Positions 6,923 through 14,774 of a DNA stretch of 15,068 bases are shown piece after piece. The DNA is from Caldisericaceae bacterium (GTDB lineage Bacteria > Caldisericota > Caldisericia > Caldisericales > Caldisericaceae), in the NCBI GenBank assembly GCA_026987225.1, contig JALSNB010000364.1, forward strand, positions 1 through 15,068, read 5' to 3'. The notes beneath the pieces are model-generated. The model worked only from the letters and a program-made list of their open reading frames with translations, searched no databases and had not been told where the DNA came from. The stretch's first letter is position 1. The number at the start of each line of letters is the position of its first letter. Both the position numbers and the translations under genes were made by a program.

Positions 6923-7581
6923 CTCAGCCTCTTTAACTTTATTACGTCTTTAATATTTTCATGTTTCAACATTTTATTTAATTCTCTATCCGGAAATTCA
7001 CTGTCAAGCTTAATCACCATTAATGCTTCTCCTATGGAGGAATCTCTTTCTACGTCCATTGAAGCTATATTTATTCCGGATTTTGCAATTAACCCTGCGA
7101 TATATGCTACAATTCCCGGAACATCGAATGCCAGCACAACGAGCGCATCGTGTTTGCCGGAAATTTTAACGGGGTAATTGTTGATGTTGATTATTTCTAC
7201 TTTGCCTCCGCCTATCGAACTACCTATAACAAAAAATTCGTTATCTTTACCATAGAATGTGATTTTTGCACTGTTTTCCGGCAGATCCTCGTCTATCCCT
7301 TTCCAGTTTATTTTAAAACGGAGATTTTGCTCAGCTGCATACTGATATGCTCTGAGAATTCTCGAGTCGTCCGGGGCAAATCCAAGAAGACCGCCGAGAA
7401 TTGCAATATCCGTTCCATGCCCTTTCCCTGTTTCGGAAAAAGAGTTATACAGATTTATTTCAACAAAGTCAAATGGTTTGTTGTAAATTTTTCTCGCAAA
7501 ATAGCCGATTCGTGCGGCTCCTGCCGTATGGGAACTGGAAGGGCCAATCATTATAGGCCCTATTACATCGAATATTGCCAT
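6919..7581 (-). CDS. sdaAB: L-serine dehydratase, iron-sulfur-dependent, beta subunit
   Basis: Partner subunit of the serine dehydratase (220 residues). The N-terminal half has the family signature IGPSSSHTAGAARIG at 12-26. The C-terminal part (about 143-215) is an ACT domain (VVLAFDVPGIVAYIAGLI), a common small-molecule binding regulatory fold. The reading frame stays open 10 codons further upstream to a TTG at 7611. I chose the ATG at 7579-7581 because it starts right at the conserved IFDVIGP segment, the upstream TTG falls against the -10 element, and GGAGG lies 13 bases upstream (long but usable). First gene of the sda-ROK operon. Confidence 0.93.
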   Translation of the reverse strand: MAIFDVIGPIMIGPSSSHTAGAARIGYFARKIYNKPFDFVEINLYNSFSETGKGHGTDIAILGGLLGFAPDDSRILRAYQYAAEQNLRFKINWKGIDEDLPENSAKITFYGKDNEFFVIGSSIGGGKVEIININNYPVKISGKHDALVVLAFDVPGIVAYIAGLIAKSGINIASMDVERDSSIGEALMVIKLDSEFPDRELNKMLKHENIKDVIKLKRLR

Positions 7582-7610
7582 TTTTTGTATTTTAACCTCC
7601 GCATGGCACA

Positions 7611-7638
7611 ATTATACGATTTTATTTGAGTTTATCAA
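7611..7638 (-). promoter_or_regulatory. Promoter of the sdaAB-sdaAA-ROK operon
   Basis: TTGATA (7633-7638), a 16-base spacer and TATAAT (7611-7616) on the minus strand predict a start near 7604. The leader would be about 23 bases, with GGAGG close to its 5' end. The promoter begins directly after the lipoprotein stop, so some read-through from the upstream unit is also possible. Confidence 0.65.
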
Positions 7639-7641
7639 TAT

Positions 7642-8136
7642 TCAGCCCGAATTCTTTATGAAAAACTCTTCGTTTGCTTTGAGAGTTCCTTTTCCTATGG
7701 CATCTGTTACGTAGATTGTAAGAGTATATTTTCCTTCTTTTGCGTTTTGCGGCAGAGTGAATGAAATTGGAAAATAAATGTACGGAGCAGGAGATTTTCC
7801 TCTCATTTCTTTATCTATTATTTTTGTGCGTGTAACCGCAATTTTCCCGTCAGGATCTTTTATCTCTGCTTCCACTATGGGATGGTACAACAGTGTTCCG
7901 TTATCCTTTTGATATTTGAATCCGGTTACTTCAAAATATGCGAGGCATTCCTTTCCAGACACAAATGTTTTATTCGTATTCTCTACATAATCTCTGTCTC
8001 CGTTTATTTCGTTGCAAAACACGAATTTGTTTAGTGATAACCCCTTTCCGACGGAACTGCTCTTTGTCATGTTGCTACATCCTGCAAGGTTTGCCGTAAG
8101 AACTAATAATACTAAAATGATAAGAACTTTTTTCAT
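7642..8136 (-). CDS. Predicted lipoprotein with a beta-rich extracytoplasmic domain
   Basis: A 164-residue secreted lipoprotein of unknown function. The N-terminus is a clear lipoprotein signal: MKK, a hydrophobic stretch of about 12 residues, then LAGC with Cys20 as the lipidated residue. The mature part is rich in alternating hydrophobic strands (ECLAYFEVTGFKY, VEAEIKDPDGKIAVTRTKII, GKYTLTIYVTDAIGKG), like an immunoglobulin-type beta sandwich. I do not recognise a named family. The frame stays open upstream to 8187, but I start at the ATG at 8134-8136: it follows GGGAGGGAG at 5 bases and gives a proper signal peptide. It lies 37 bases after the GT-C-like gene, probably co-transcribed, so a joint role at the cell surface is reasonable. 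Confidence 0.8.
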   Translation of the reverse strand: MKKVLIILVLLVLTANLAGCSNMTKSSSVGKGLSLNKFVFCNEINGDRDYVENTNKTFVSGKECLAYFEVTGFKYQKDNGTLLYHPIVEAEIKDPDGKIAVTRTKIIDKEMRGKSPAPYIYFPISFTLPQNAKEGKYTLTIYVTDAIGKGTLKANEEFFIKNSG

Positions 8137-8141
8137 TTTTT

Positions 8142-8161
8142 CTCCCTCCCTTAAAAAGGAG
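8142..8161 (-). promoter_or_regulatory. Possible hairpin masking the lipoprotein SD
   Basis: On the minus strand CTCCTT (8156-8161) can pair with the AAGGGAG that forms the left half of the purine-rich SD tract (8142-8150), with one bulged G. The stem is short and the SD tract is long enough to leave a second GGGAG free, so any effect would be mild. Confidence 0.25.
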
Positions 8162-8173
8162 TTTACAGAATAT

Positions 8174-9736
8174 TCATTTTCTGTCAATATTTTTTGAAAG
8201 GTCTATGACAGCGATAAGAAAGGAAAAATAGATTGCAATAAATATTTCGTTTAACGGAGCTATTGGCTTTGGAACCGAGCAACCTTTATTTGTAAATTTG
8301 TTTTTGAATATCGTATATCCCCCGCTTTTTCCGAGTAGTGTAAAATGATCGTTCAATATCGGCGGAAGGCCGTCCACATTTCCTTCTATAACAAAAAGCG
8401 TGCAATCTGTAGGCAGCGGACGTTTATACGGCTTTACTTCTTTCAGCATTCCGGAGCTTACACACCTTCCTGTAAATGCAAATATAAAATCTGCGAGCGG
8501 TCCGTTTGAAACGTATATGGTATCCTTGACGGACGAATGGTTTATTATAAAATCTGCAAGTTCAAAATTCTTTTTAGTTAGAAGGGATTTCGATTTTAGA
8601 TTACGGTTTAATATCTGCTTTGGCTTTTTAATGAGCATTGGTAGTAGGGAGTATGAAGTAGTAATTCTTGTATTATATCCGATACGCAACGTCGGAGTAA
8701 ACAATACTATGGCGGTGATTATCATAATTATTGCCGCGTTTTTTATAGCTGTCGGAATTCTGTTTTTGCGGCGAATAGAAATATTGGAGACAGCAAATAG
8801 GCCGGATCCTCCGAGAATTGCAAGAGGAATAAAGGCGTGCGCGCTCCAAAAACGCTCGGGGTATGAAAATGCTATAGGTATAAGAGAAAGTAAAAGTACA
8901 AGGGGCCATATATATTCGTTTTTCTTTTTAATGGAGAATGTCATGCCTATTATTCCGAAGAACCATATAAAAATATATAGAGGAATTGGTTTTGGAACAA
9001 GCATTGCACTGTGCATTACGGCGTTTCTCGGATGTAGATATTTTAAATTGTAAAGCGTATGAACGAACCATGGAGAAAAGAAAATAAAGGATATTGCAGT
9101 CGAATTAAATATGAGTTTTCTTCTGTCCCTTTTAAATAATCCGTAAATAATAAACGAGGTGATGTAAAAATACGGTATTGCAATATGAGAGTAAAGAAGC
9201 AGCGTGAATAGAATCGGAGTTGCTACTTTCCTGTTTTTGTCTATTGCGTAGAATGATAGCAAGCCTAATATCTGCGCAAGCGAAGCGGCAGACGTTACCG
9301 AAGATTGCCAGAAGAACGGAACGATGCTTCCCAAAAGAATCGTTGAAAAGAATGCTATTTTTTCGTTGTAAACCTTACTTATAACAAACCATATTGTGAA
9401 TAATGTTAAAGGAAACATGATAAAACTTGTTATTTGTGCAATAAACGGAATGGAAAATTTCATCTTTAACAGTGTTAGCATAAATATATGCAGAAGAGGC
9501 GGGTATAGCTGAACCCTACCGAACGGTGCATATTCCCAATATGCATTGAGCGTAATGCCGTTTGCGATGTTGTACCCCTGCATTGCTGCAATGTGGTAAT
9601 AAATATCGATGAATATCGGATAGATATTCCATCTTATAATGGAAAGCGAAGTAAGAAGAATAACATAGGAAATGGAAAGTATATCCCATTTATGATGTTT
9701 TTTTAGAGCTTTTGCAATTGTTTGTTTGATTTGCAT
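8174..9736 (-). CDS. GT-C-like multispanning membrane protein, probable glycosyltransferase
   Basis: A 520-residue integral membrane protein resembling GT-C glycosyltransferases, which move sugars from polyprenyl-phosphate donors outside the membrane. After the first membrane span (about 18-36) comes FIDIYYHIAAMQG with Asp44 and His48, the expected acidic motif of the first external loop, then YWEYAPFGRVQLYPPLLH at 66-83, typical of this fold. Many more spans follow to about residue 345. A soluble domain (about 360-485) and one last span near 495-512 complete it. The start is the ATG at 9734-9736: it has no SD, and TATAAT ends 6 bases upstream, so the longer reading frame to 9754 would run through the promoter. 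Substrate unknown; a general polytopic protein of another family is possible. Confidence 0.65.
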   Translation of the reverse strand: MQIKQTIAKALKKHHKWDILSISYVILLTSLSIIRWNIYPIFIDIYYHIAAMQGYNIANGITLNAYWEYAPFGRVQLYPPLLHIFMLTLLKMKFSIPFIAQITSFIMFPLTLFTIWFVISKVYNEKIAFFSTILLGSIVPFFWQSSVTSAASLAQILGLLSFYAIDKNRKVATPILFTLLLYSHIAIPYFYITSFIIYGLFKRDRRKLIFNSTAISFIFFSPWFVHTLYNLKYLHPRNAVMHSAMLVPKPIPLYIFIWFFGIIGMTFSIKKKNEYIWPLVLLLSLIPIAFSYPERFWSAHAFIPLAILGGSGLFAVSNISIRRKNRIPTAIKNAAIIMIITAIVLFTPTLRIGYNTRITTSYSLLPMLIKKPKQILNRNLKSKSLLTKKNFELADFIINHSSVKDTIYVSNGPLADFIFAFTGRCVSSGMLKEVKPYKRPLPTDCTLFVIEGNVDGLPPILNDHFTLLGKSGGYTIFKNKFTNKGCSVPKPIAPLNEIFIAIYFSFLIAVIDLSKNIDRK

Positions 9737-9750
9737 AATGAGATTATAAT
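9722..9750 (+). promoter_or_regulatory. Bidirectional promoter with a shared palindromic -10
   Basis: ATTATAAT (9743-9750) is its own reverse complement, so it reads TATAAT on both strands. On the plus strand TATAAT (9745-9750) has TTGTTT (9722-9727) at a 17-base spacer and predicts a start near 9757 for the nucleoside kinase, with a 29-base leader. On the minus strand TATAAT (9743-9748) ends 6 bases before the GT-C-like ATG. The plus-strand -35 lies inside the first codons of the minus-strand gene. Confidence 0.5.
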
Positions 9751-9785
9751 ACAAGTCCCAACAATAATTTAAGAAGGTGATGGAA

Positions 9786-11366
9786 ATGAAAAAGAAAATA
9801 TTGGATATTGTAAAAGATGTTGATTACCCATATACGTGCGCTATTGTTAATAACCAGAGAATGGGTTTTTTGGACGAAGTGGAAGATAGCGGCCATGTGG
9901 AACTCCTATCCGTGGAGAAAGGAGAGGGAAGGAGAACTTATGAGAGGACTCTTGCCTTCCTTGTATCTTATTGTATAAAAAACGTGAACAGCGGCTACAG
10001 GGTTCAAATTAAACACTCTTACGGGGATGCCCTTTACGGTGAAATAGACGGTACTAATGATCTCTCAGTTATAACGAAAATAAAAGCATGTTTAAAAAAC
10101 CTTGCAGAGCGCAATATACCCATAAGAAAACACGAACTTACGAAAGAGGAAGCGATCAGGAAATTGGAAAGGGAAAAACGTTTTGACGACATACGATTGC
10201 TTAAATACCTGTCAAAAGATACGATTACGCTTTATTTTATTGACGGTTACTATGTTTATTTTGCAGGCCCCTTGCTTCCGAGAACCGGGATGCTGAAAGT
10301 ATTTGATATAGTTCCTTATACTCCAGGGTTTCTCATTCTCCTGCCTCGCAGGGATAACGTATGGAAAGTTAGCGATATTACGGATCGCCATCAATTGTTT
10401 GAGACCTATCAGGAGTCTAAAAGATGGGTTGAGCGGCTTAACGTTCGTTTTGTCGGTGACCTTAACGAGGCGATTGTTAACAAAAATATTTCTGATGTAA
10501 TTAAGGTGCAGGAAGCATTACACGAGAAAAAAATATCTGATATTGCTGACTTAATAAAAAAGAGAGGCTCGAGAATTGTTCTTATCGCCGGTCCCAGCTC
10601 TTCCGGGAAAACGACCTTTGCAAAAAGGCTTCAGGTTCAACTACGTGTAAACGGTTTCGTTCCTACCGTAATATCTACGGACGATTATTTTGTGGATAGA
10701 GAAAAAACCCCGCTATCCGAAGACGGAAAACCTGATTACGATTGTTTTGATGCTATAGATCACGAATTATTACAGAAACAACTTATAGATCTTATAAACG
10801 GAAAGGAAGTTCAGCTTCCGAGGTATAACTTTTTTACGGGTAAAAGTGAAAAGGGAAAACGTATAAAGCTTTCAAAAAACGGAGTTCTTGTGGTTGAAGG
10901 CATTCACGGGCTGAATCCCGCATTAACCGAAAAGATAAAACCGGAAGATAAATTTCGGATCTATGTAAGTGCACTTACTCAATTAAATATAGATAGTATA
11001 AACAGAATTCCCACACGTGATACGAGACTTATAAGGCGGATTGTTCGTGATAGGCATTTCAGGGGTATATCCGCAGGTGAGACAATCAGGCGTTGGCCTA
11101 CAGTAATCAGGGGAGAGGAGAAATATATTTTCCCTTATCAGGAAAATGCGGACATTATGTTCAATTCGGCCCTTGTTTATGAGCTTGCCGTTCTCAGGGT
11201 AAAAGCGGAAGTTGCGTTGCGTGCCATAGATTATAAAGAGAAAGAATACGGAGAAGCGCTTAGATTACTAAATTTTCTTTCACATTTTCTACCGCTTGTT
11301 ACGGACGAAATTCCGCCGACTTCCATATTGAGAGAGTTTATAGGGGGTAGTTCTTTTAAATATTAA
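9786..11366 (+). CDS. Uridine-kinase-like nucleoside kinase with ThrRS-like N-terminal region
   Basis: A 526-residue P-loop kinase. The C-terminal half is a uridine/phosphoribulokinase-type domain: GPSSSGKTT at 269-277 (Walker A), TDDYF at 298-302, the YDCFDAIDH segment, a GIHGLNP segment after VLVVE, and RLIRRIVRDRHFRG, which fits the lid. The N-terminal ~240 residues resemble the TGS/second additional domain of threonyl-tRNA synthetase, the usual arrangement of this bacterial subfamily. It presumably phosphorylates uridine or another nucleoside in salvage. GTG (9777), ATG (9780) and ATG (9786) are all in frame; I prefer 9786 because AAGGTGAT, a good match to the anti-SD, sits 4 bases upstream. 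The flippase-like gene follows after 24 bases. Confidence 0.85.
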   Translation: MKKKILDIVKDVDYPYTCAIVNNQRMGFLDEVEDSGHVELLSVEKGEGRRTYERTLAFLVSYCIKNVNSGYRVQIKHSYGDALYGEIDGTNDLSVITKIKACLKNLAERNIPIRKHELTKEEAIRKLEREKRFDDIRLLKYLSKDTITLYFIDGYYVYFAGPLLPRTGMLKVFDIVPYTPGFLILLPRRDNVWKVSDITDRHQLFETYQESKRWVERLNVRFVGDLNEAIVNKNISDVIKVQEALHEKKISDIADLIKKRGSRIVLIAGPSSSGKTTFAKRLQVQLRVNGFVPTVISTDDYFVDREKTPLSEDGKPDYDCFDAIDHELLQKQLIDLINGKEVQLPRYNFFTGKSEKGKRIKLSKNGVLVVEGIHGLNPALTEKIKPEDKFRIYVSALTQLNIDSINRIPTRDTRLIRRIVRDRHFRGISAGETIRRWPTVIRGEEKYIFPYQENADIMFNSALVYELAVLRVKAEVALRAIDYKEKEYGEALRLLNFLSHFLPLVTDEIPPTSILREFIGGSSFKY

Positions 11367-11373
11367 AGCTTTC

Positions 11374-11382
11374 TGCTATCCT
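11374..11382 (+). promoter_or_regulatory. Possible extended -10 before the UPF0104 membrane gene
   Basis: TGCTATCCT fits the TGn-TATnnT extended -10 pattern and ends 8 bases before the ATG at 11391. That would give a leaderless or nearly leaderless transcript. The -35 is poor (TTTTAA at 11354-11359), and read-through from the kinase gene is an alternative. Confidence 0.35.
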
Positions 11383-11390
11383 ATATTTGA

Positions 11391-12449
11391 ATGGAAGAAA
11401 AAAAAGTAAACGCCAAATCACTTGCCAAAGAAACCGTATATGCAATACTTGCGGGTATAGTTGGTATCGTTTTTGTTTCTATTTTTACGCATAATTGGAA
11501 CTTCGTTTCGCTTATAAAATCGTTCAATCCGTACTTTCTCGGTTTTTCGTTTTTGCTGATGTTTTTTGATTGGATTATAGAGGCATACGTGCTGAAGCTC
11601 ATAGCAGGTATGGTTGGATATGGTATTCCTATGAAGGACGCATTAAATATATTTTTGATAGGAGGATTTTTTTCAAGAATTACTCCGTTTTCCGGTGGAG
11701 GCGGTGAACCGTTTCAAATTTATCTTCTTTCACGAGATAATAAAGTAAAACCGGGTGATTCCACGGCAATTATAGCGATAAAAACATTTATAGGAACATT
11801 TACGAGAATTACGATATTCTTGCTTTTGCCATTATGGCTTGCAATTGTAAAGCCGCACTGGCGGTTATCCAGAGGGATAAACGCGTTTATAAATATCGGG
11901 ATTGCTCTTACTTTAATATTTTTTGCACTTTTTGTTTTTGCTATTGTGAAACCTGAAATTGTTGAGATATGGATTGAAAAAATATCAAAACGTCCGTTTT
12001 TACGCAGAATTTTCCCAAAAGAAAAAATAGAAAACGGTATAAGGCAGATGAGAAAAGTAGTAGATGATTTTGAAGTTGCCAGAGACAAAATCTTAAAAGG
12101 GAAAAAGTCGACTATCATCTATATATTTGTCTTGAGTTTTATTTCATGGGGGCTTGTTCTGTTCACTCCGGTAATGTTGATGCGCGGGCTTGGCATAATG
12201 TCGCCATGGCCGGAAATTGTAATTACCGCGCTGATATTTTATATCGCTTCTGCATATATTCCCACACCCGGAGGAAGCGGGACTGCAGAGGTAGGTATAC
12301 TTGCACTTTTTGCAGGTTTAATTCCGCAGCCGCTTATAGGAGTTTTTATTATAATGTGGAGAGTTTTTACACACTATTCGCTTATCATTTTCGGTGGTAT
12401 TCTTACGTTAAAGAATTTTAGAAGCAAGAATAAAGAAAAGAAAAGTTAA
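11391..12449 (+). CDS. LPG_synthase_TM (UPF0104/YbhN-type) integral membrane protein
   Basis: A 352-residue polytopic membrane protein of the lysylphosphatidylglycerol synthase transmembrane-region family, without the soluble aminoacyltransferase domain of MprF. Visible signatures are TPFSGGGGEP at 98-107, where most family members have a Pro/Gly-rich loop, and PTPGGSGTAEVG at 291-302. There are about seven or eight hydrophobic spans and a short basic C-terminus. Family members are linked to lipid or lipid-linked precursor transport and to membrane homeostasis, but the substrate here is unknown. The ATG has no SD; it lies 24 bases behind the kinase gene. The gene ends in a TTAA that also contains the stop codon of the convergent phosphoesterase gene. 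Confidence 0.85.
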   Translation: MEEKKVNAKSLAKETVYAILAGIVGIVFVSIFTHNWNFVSLIKSFNPYFLGFSFLLMFFDWIIEAYVLKLIAGMVGYGIPMKDALNIFLIGGFFSRITPFSGGGGEPFQIYLLSRDNKVKPGDSTAIIAIKTFIGTFTRITIFLLLPLWLAIVKPHWRLSRGINAFINIGIALTLIFFALFVFAIVKPEIVEIWIEKISKRPFLRRIFPKEKIENGIRQMRKVVDDFEVARDKILKGKKSTIIYIFVLSFISWGLVLFTPVMLMRGLGIMSPWPEIVITALIFYIASAYIPTPGGSGTAEVGILALFAGLIPQPLIGVFIIMWRVFTHYSLIIFGGILTLKNFRSKNKEKKS

Positions 12450-13183
12450 ATTCCGCTGTACAGTCTTTCACCCAAGAATCTCGGTAAATCCGCGCTAACA
12501 ATTTTTTTGTAAACGGTATCTATATCGTATTGAAAACGTAAAATTTCCACGGAGTCAAGTTCCGTATCATATATCGCAAGGCTTCCCATTGGGTTTCCAT
12601 CTCTTGGCTGCCCAACACTTCCTACGTTTATCAGATAACGGTTGTTTTGGTTTAGCTTAAATGTGTATGATGAAGGCGACGGAATGTAGTCAATCATTTT
12701 TAATTTGTTCTCCACAAATATGCCTGAGATGTGTGAATGCCCGAAAAATCCTATCCGTGTTTTCATGTTTTCAAAGCTTATTGTGGCATCTTCCGGCATT
12801 AAGATATAATTAAACGGTTCTTCTTCATCCAATGTGCCGTGAAATACGGTAAATTCATCTTTTTCTATAAAGAACGGAAGAGATTTTAGAAAATTTTTGC
12901 TATCAAGAGACAGATGATCTCGAGTCCATTGAATGGCCATTCTGGCGTATGCGTTGAATTTCCACTCTTCTTCTTCATTGTTTACGGCAAAATCATGGTT
13001 TCCCATAACGGAGTTGATTGCATGTTTTTGAATTTCCTTAACGCAATCTTCCGGGTTCGGGCCGTAACCTACAATGTCTCCTGCAGAGTAAATAAAATTT
13101 ACATTCTTATCGTGCAAAATTTCCAATGCTTTTGTGAGAGCTTCGTAATTTCCGTGTATATCCGATATAAAGCCGTATTTCAC
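12446..13183 (-). CDS. Calcineurin-like metallophosphoesterase
   Basis: A 245-residue cytoplasmic protein with the complete two-metal phosphoesterase set: DIHGN at 8-12 (Asp8, His10), GDIVGYGP at 35-42 (Asp36), GNHD at 61-64, His115 in FHGT and GHSH at 148-151. The NVGSVGQPRDG segment near 187-196 is usual in the YfcE/PrpE-like small phosphodiesterase group. The substrate could be a phosphodiester, a phosphoprotein or a dinucleotide; nothing in the sequence decides. The start is a GTG (13181-13183), supported by AGGAGG 9 bases upstream and by the conserved N-terminal strand. That SD overlaps the murJ stop codon, so the gene is the third member of the DUF5693-murJ operon. Confidence 0.9.
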   Translation of the reverse strand: MKYGFISDIHGNYEALTKALEILHDKNVNFIYSAGDIVGYGPNPEDCVKEIQKHAINSVMGNHDFAVNNEEEEWKFNAYARMAIQWTRDHLSLDSKNFLKSLPFFIEKDEFTVFHGTLDEEEPFNYILMPEDATISFENMKTRIGFFGHSHISGIFVENKLKMIDYIPSPSSYTFKLNQNNRYLINVGSVGQPRDGNPMGSLAIYDTELDSVEILRFQYDIDTVYKKIVSADLPRFLGERLYSGI

Positions 13184-13196
13184 GCTTTAACGCCTC

Positions 13197-14774
13197 CTAT
13201 TTTCTTCTTATTTTGTTTATTGTCTTTTTTAATACGTAATACGCACTGGTGATTTCTTCTGATTTCATGAGTTTTAATGCTACAATGTATGTTATCGAGA
13301 AAAGTATGAATGTTCCGGTAAGATTTATTGCAACGAACCAATTTGATTTTGGTAAAAGTTTTTCTATGTACCGGTAAGAGTAAAACATTAAGGCGCTACT
13401 CACTATGGAACCTATCGTGAGTTTTACAATTGATGTAAGAATTTTTTTTCCGTAAAGTGCACCGGTCTTTTTCCTTATAAATATAATAAGCAAAGTCATA
13501 TCCAAATATAATCCTATGCTTACCGCAAGAGCAATTCCGGAATGTGCGTACAATTTAACCAACGGGAATATAATTATTATATTTACTGCCGCTGTAATTA
13601 TAGTAAGTATGGTTGGCGTCCACATGTCTTTCATGGCGAAAAAAACCCTCATTACCACTATTGATACCATTGCCGCAAACACTCCGAGAGAATAAAAAGC
13701 AAACGGTTTTGCCGTAAGATTTACCGCTACGTTATTGAATGCTCCCCTCTGAAAAACAATTGCTACAATTTGTTTACTGAATATAACCGAAATAAATGTA
13801 ACCGGGATTATAAAGAAAGATGCAAAGCGTATGCTTTTAGAAAAAATGTTTCTCAATTCTTCATAGTCTTTTTTTGAGGCAGCTTCCGATAGGAACGGGT
13901 AATATGACGTGGCAAGCGGAACGGTAAGCACGCCGAGCGAAAATTGCCTCAGTTTGTTTGCGTAGCCGAGGGCTGCTATACTTCCCTCTCTCAGTGTCGA
14001 TGCGACATTATTACTTACAACTGTTACCGTATATGTGGATATTTGCTGTAAAATTAACGGAATGGAGAGATATAATAGTGCTGGAAGAATGGTACCGTTT
14101 ACCTTTAGATTAAAAGAAAAACGCATCCCAAGCTCAAATTTCCCGTATAAGAGCATCATGAGAGTTTGTAGAAATGCTCCGAACAGCATACCGATTGCAT
14201 AGGACGCAACGCCAAGTGATTTATGAAATACAATCAAAAATATGATGATGGTTGTATTCAGCACAAGCGCGACTATTGCCGTTATTAAAAAATGTTTTTC
14301 TGCCTGGGCGACTGCGTATAAAAAATTAGCTATACCCCAGAAAAAGGAGGCTATTGCAAACAGATCGATAAGGTGTGCGGTAATTTTTACGAGAGAATAG
14401 GCTTTAAAGCCAGGTGTAAATACTTTTACAAGCGGAAAAGAAAAAATTATAAGTAAAGCCATAAAAACTCCGAGTCCTATCACAATATAATTGAACACAA
14501 CTTCAAGATCGCTCAAGGCCTTTTTTCTATTTTTGCCTAAAAGTTCTATGAACAGAGGAATAAATGATACGGCGATAGCACTTGCCGTTATGTTTAATGT
14601 AACTGAAGTAATCGGTAGTGTCGCATTCAAGGCATCGGCCGCATAGGTTGTTCCGAAATATGCACTGAAAAGCATGTCCCTTGCAAGTCCGAGCAATCTG
14701 CTTATCACTGCTGCAGCCATAAATATGAGAGATGCTTGGACTGCATTTTGTTTTAAAATATTTCTACTTCTCAT
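13197..14774 (-). CDS. murJ: Lipid II flippase MurJ
   Basis: A 525-residue MOP-superfamily transporter that moves lipid II across the cytoplasmic membrane for peptidoglycan synthesis. The N-terminus carries the family hallmark SRLLGLARDMLFSAYFG starting at residue 25. Arg26, Arg32, Asp33 and Asp47 line up with the essential E. coli residues Arg18, Arg24, Asp25 and Asp39. About 13-14 membrane spans follow to the end, which is the expected length. The ATG at 14772-14774 has no SD and overlaps the upstream membrane-protein gene by 11 bases, so it is probably started by translational coupling. It implies a peptidoglycan-making cell. Confidence 0.93.
   Translation of the reverse strand: MRSRNILKQNAVQASLIFMAAAVISRLLGLARDMLFSAYFGTTYAADALNATLPITSVTLNITASAIAVSFIPLFIELLGKNRKKALSDLEVVFNYIVIGLGVFMALLIIFSFPLVKVFTPGFKAYSLVKITAHLIDLFAIASFFWGIANFLYAVAQAEKHFLITAIVALVLNTTIIIFLIVFHKSLGVASYAIGMLFGAFLQTLMMLLYGKFELGMRFSFNLKVNGTILPALLYLSIPLILQQISTYTVTVVSNNVASTLREGSIAALGYANKLRQFSLGVLTVPLATSYYPFLSEAASKKDYEELRNIFSKSIRFASFFIIPVTFISVIFSKQIVAIVFQRGAFNNVAVNLTAKPFAFYSLGVFAAMVSIVVMRVFFAMKDMWTPTILTIITAAVNIIIIFPLVKLYAHSGIALAVSIGLYLDMTLLIIFIRKKTGALYGKKILTSIVKLTIGSIVSSALMFYSYRYIEKLLPKSNWFVAINLTGTFILFSITYIVALKLMKSEEITSAYYVLKKTINKIRRK

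Noticed and set aside
5835..6953. 372-codon open frame on the plus strand opposite sdaAA and the ROK kinase
   Set aside because: It lies antisense to well-conserved sdaAA and ROK coding sequence, has no SD or promoter of note, and its translation shows no family motif. It is a shadow of codon use.
7582..7611. Ten-codon N-terminal extension of sdaAB from TTG
   Set aside because: The TTG touches the -10 element and would precede the predicted transcript start. The extension lacks family conservation.
8137..8187. Seventeen-codon N-terminal extension of the lipoprotein
   Set aside because: It would put a charged segment before a perfect lipoprotein signal peptide, and the internal ATG has a strong SD.
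8400..9053. 217-codon open frame on the plus strand opposite the GT-C-like gene
   Set aside because: It is antisense to a membrane protein with consistent hydrophobic spans and has no recognisable motif or ribosome site.
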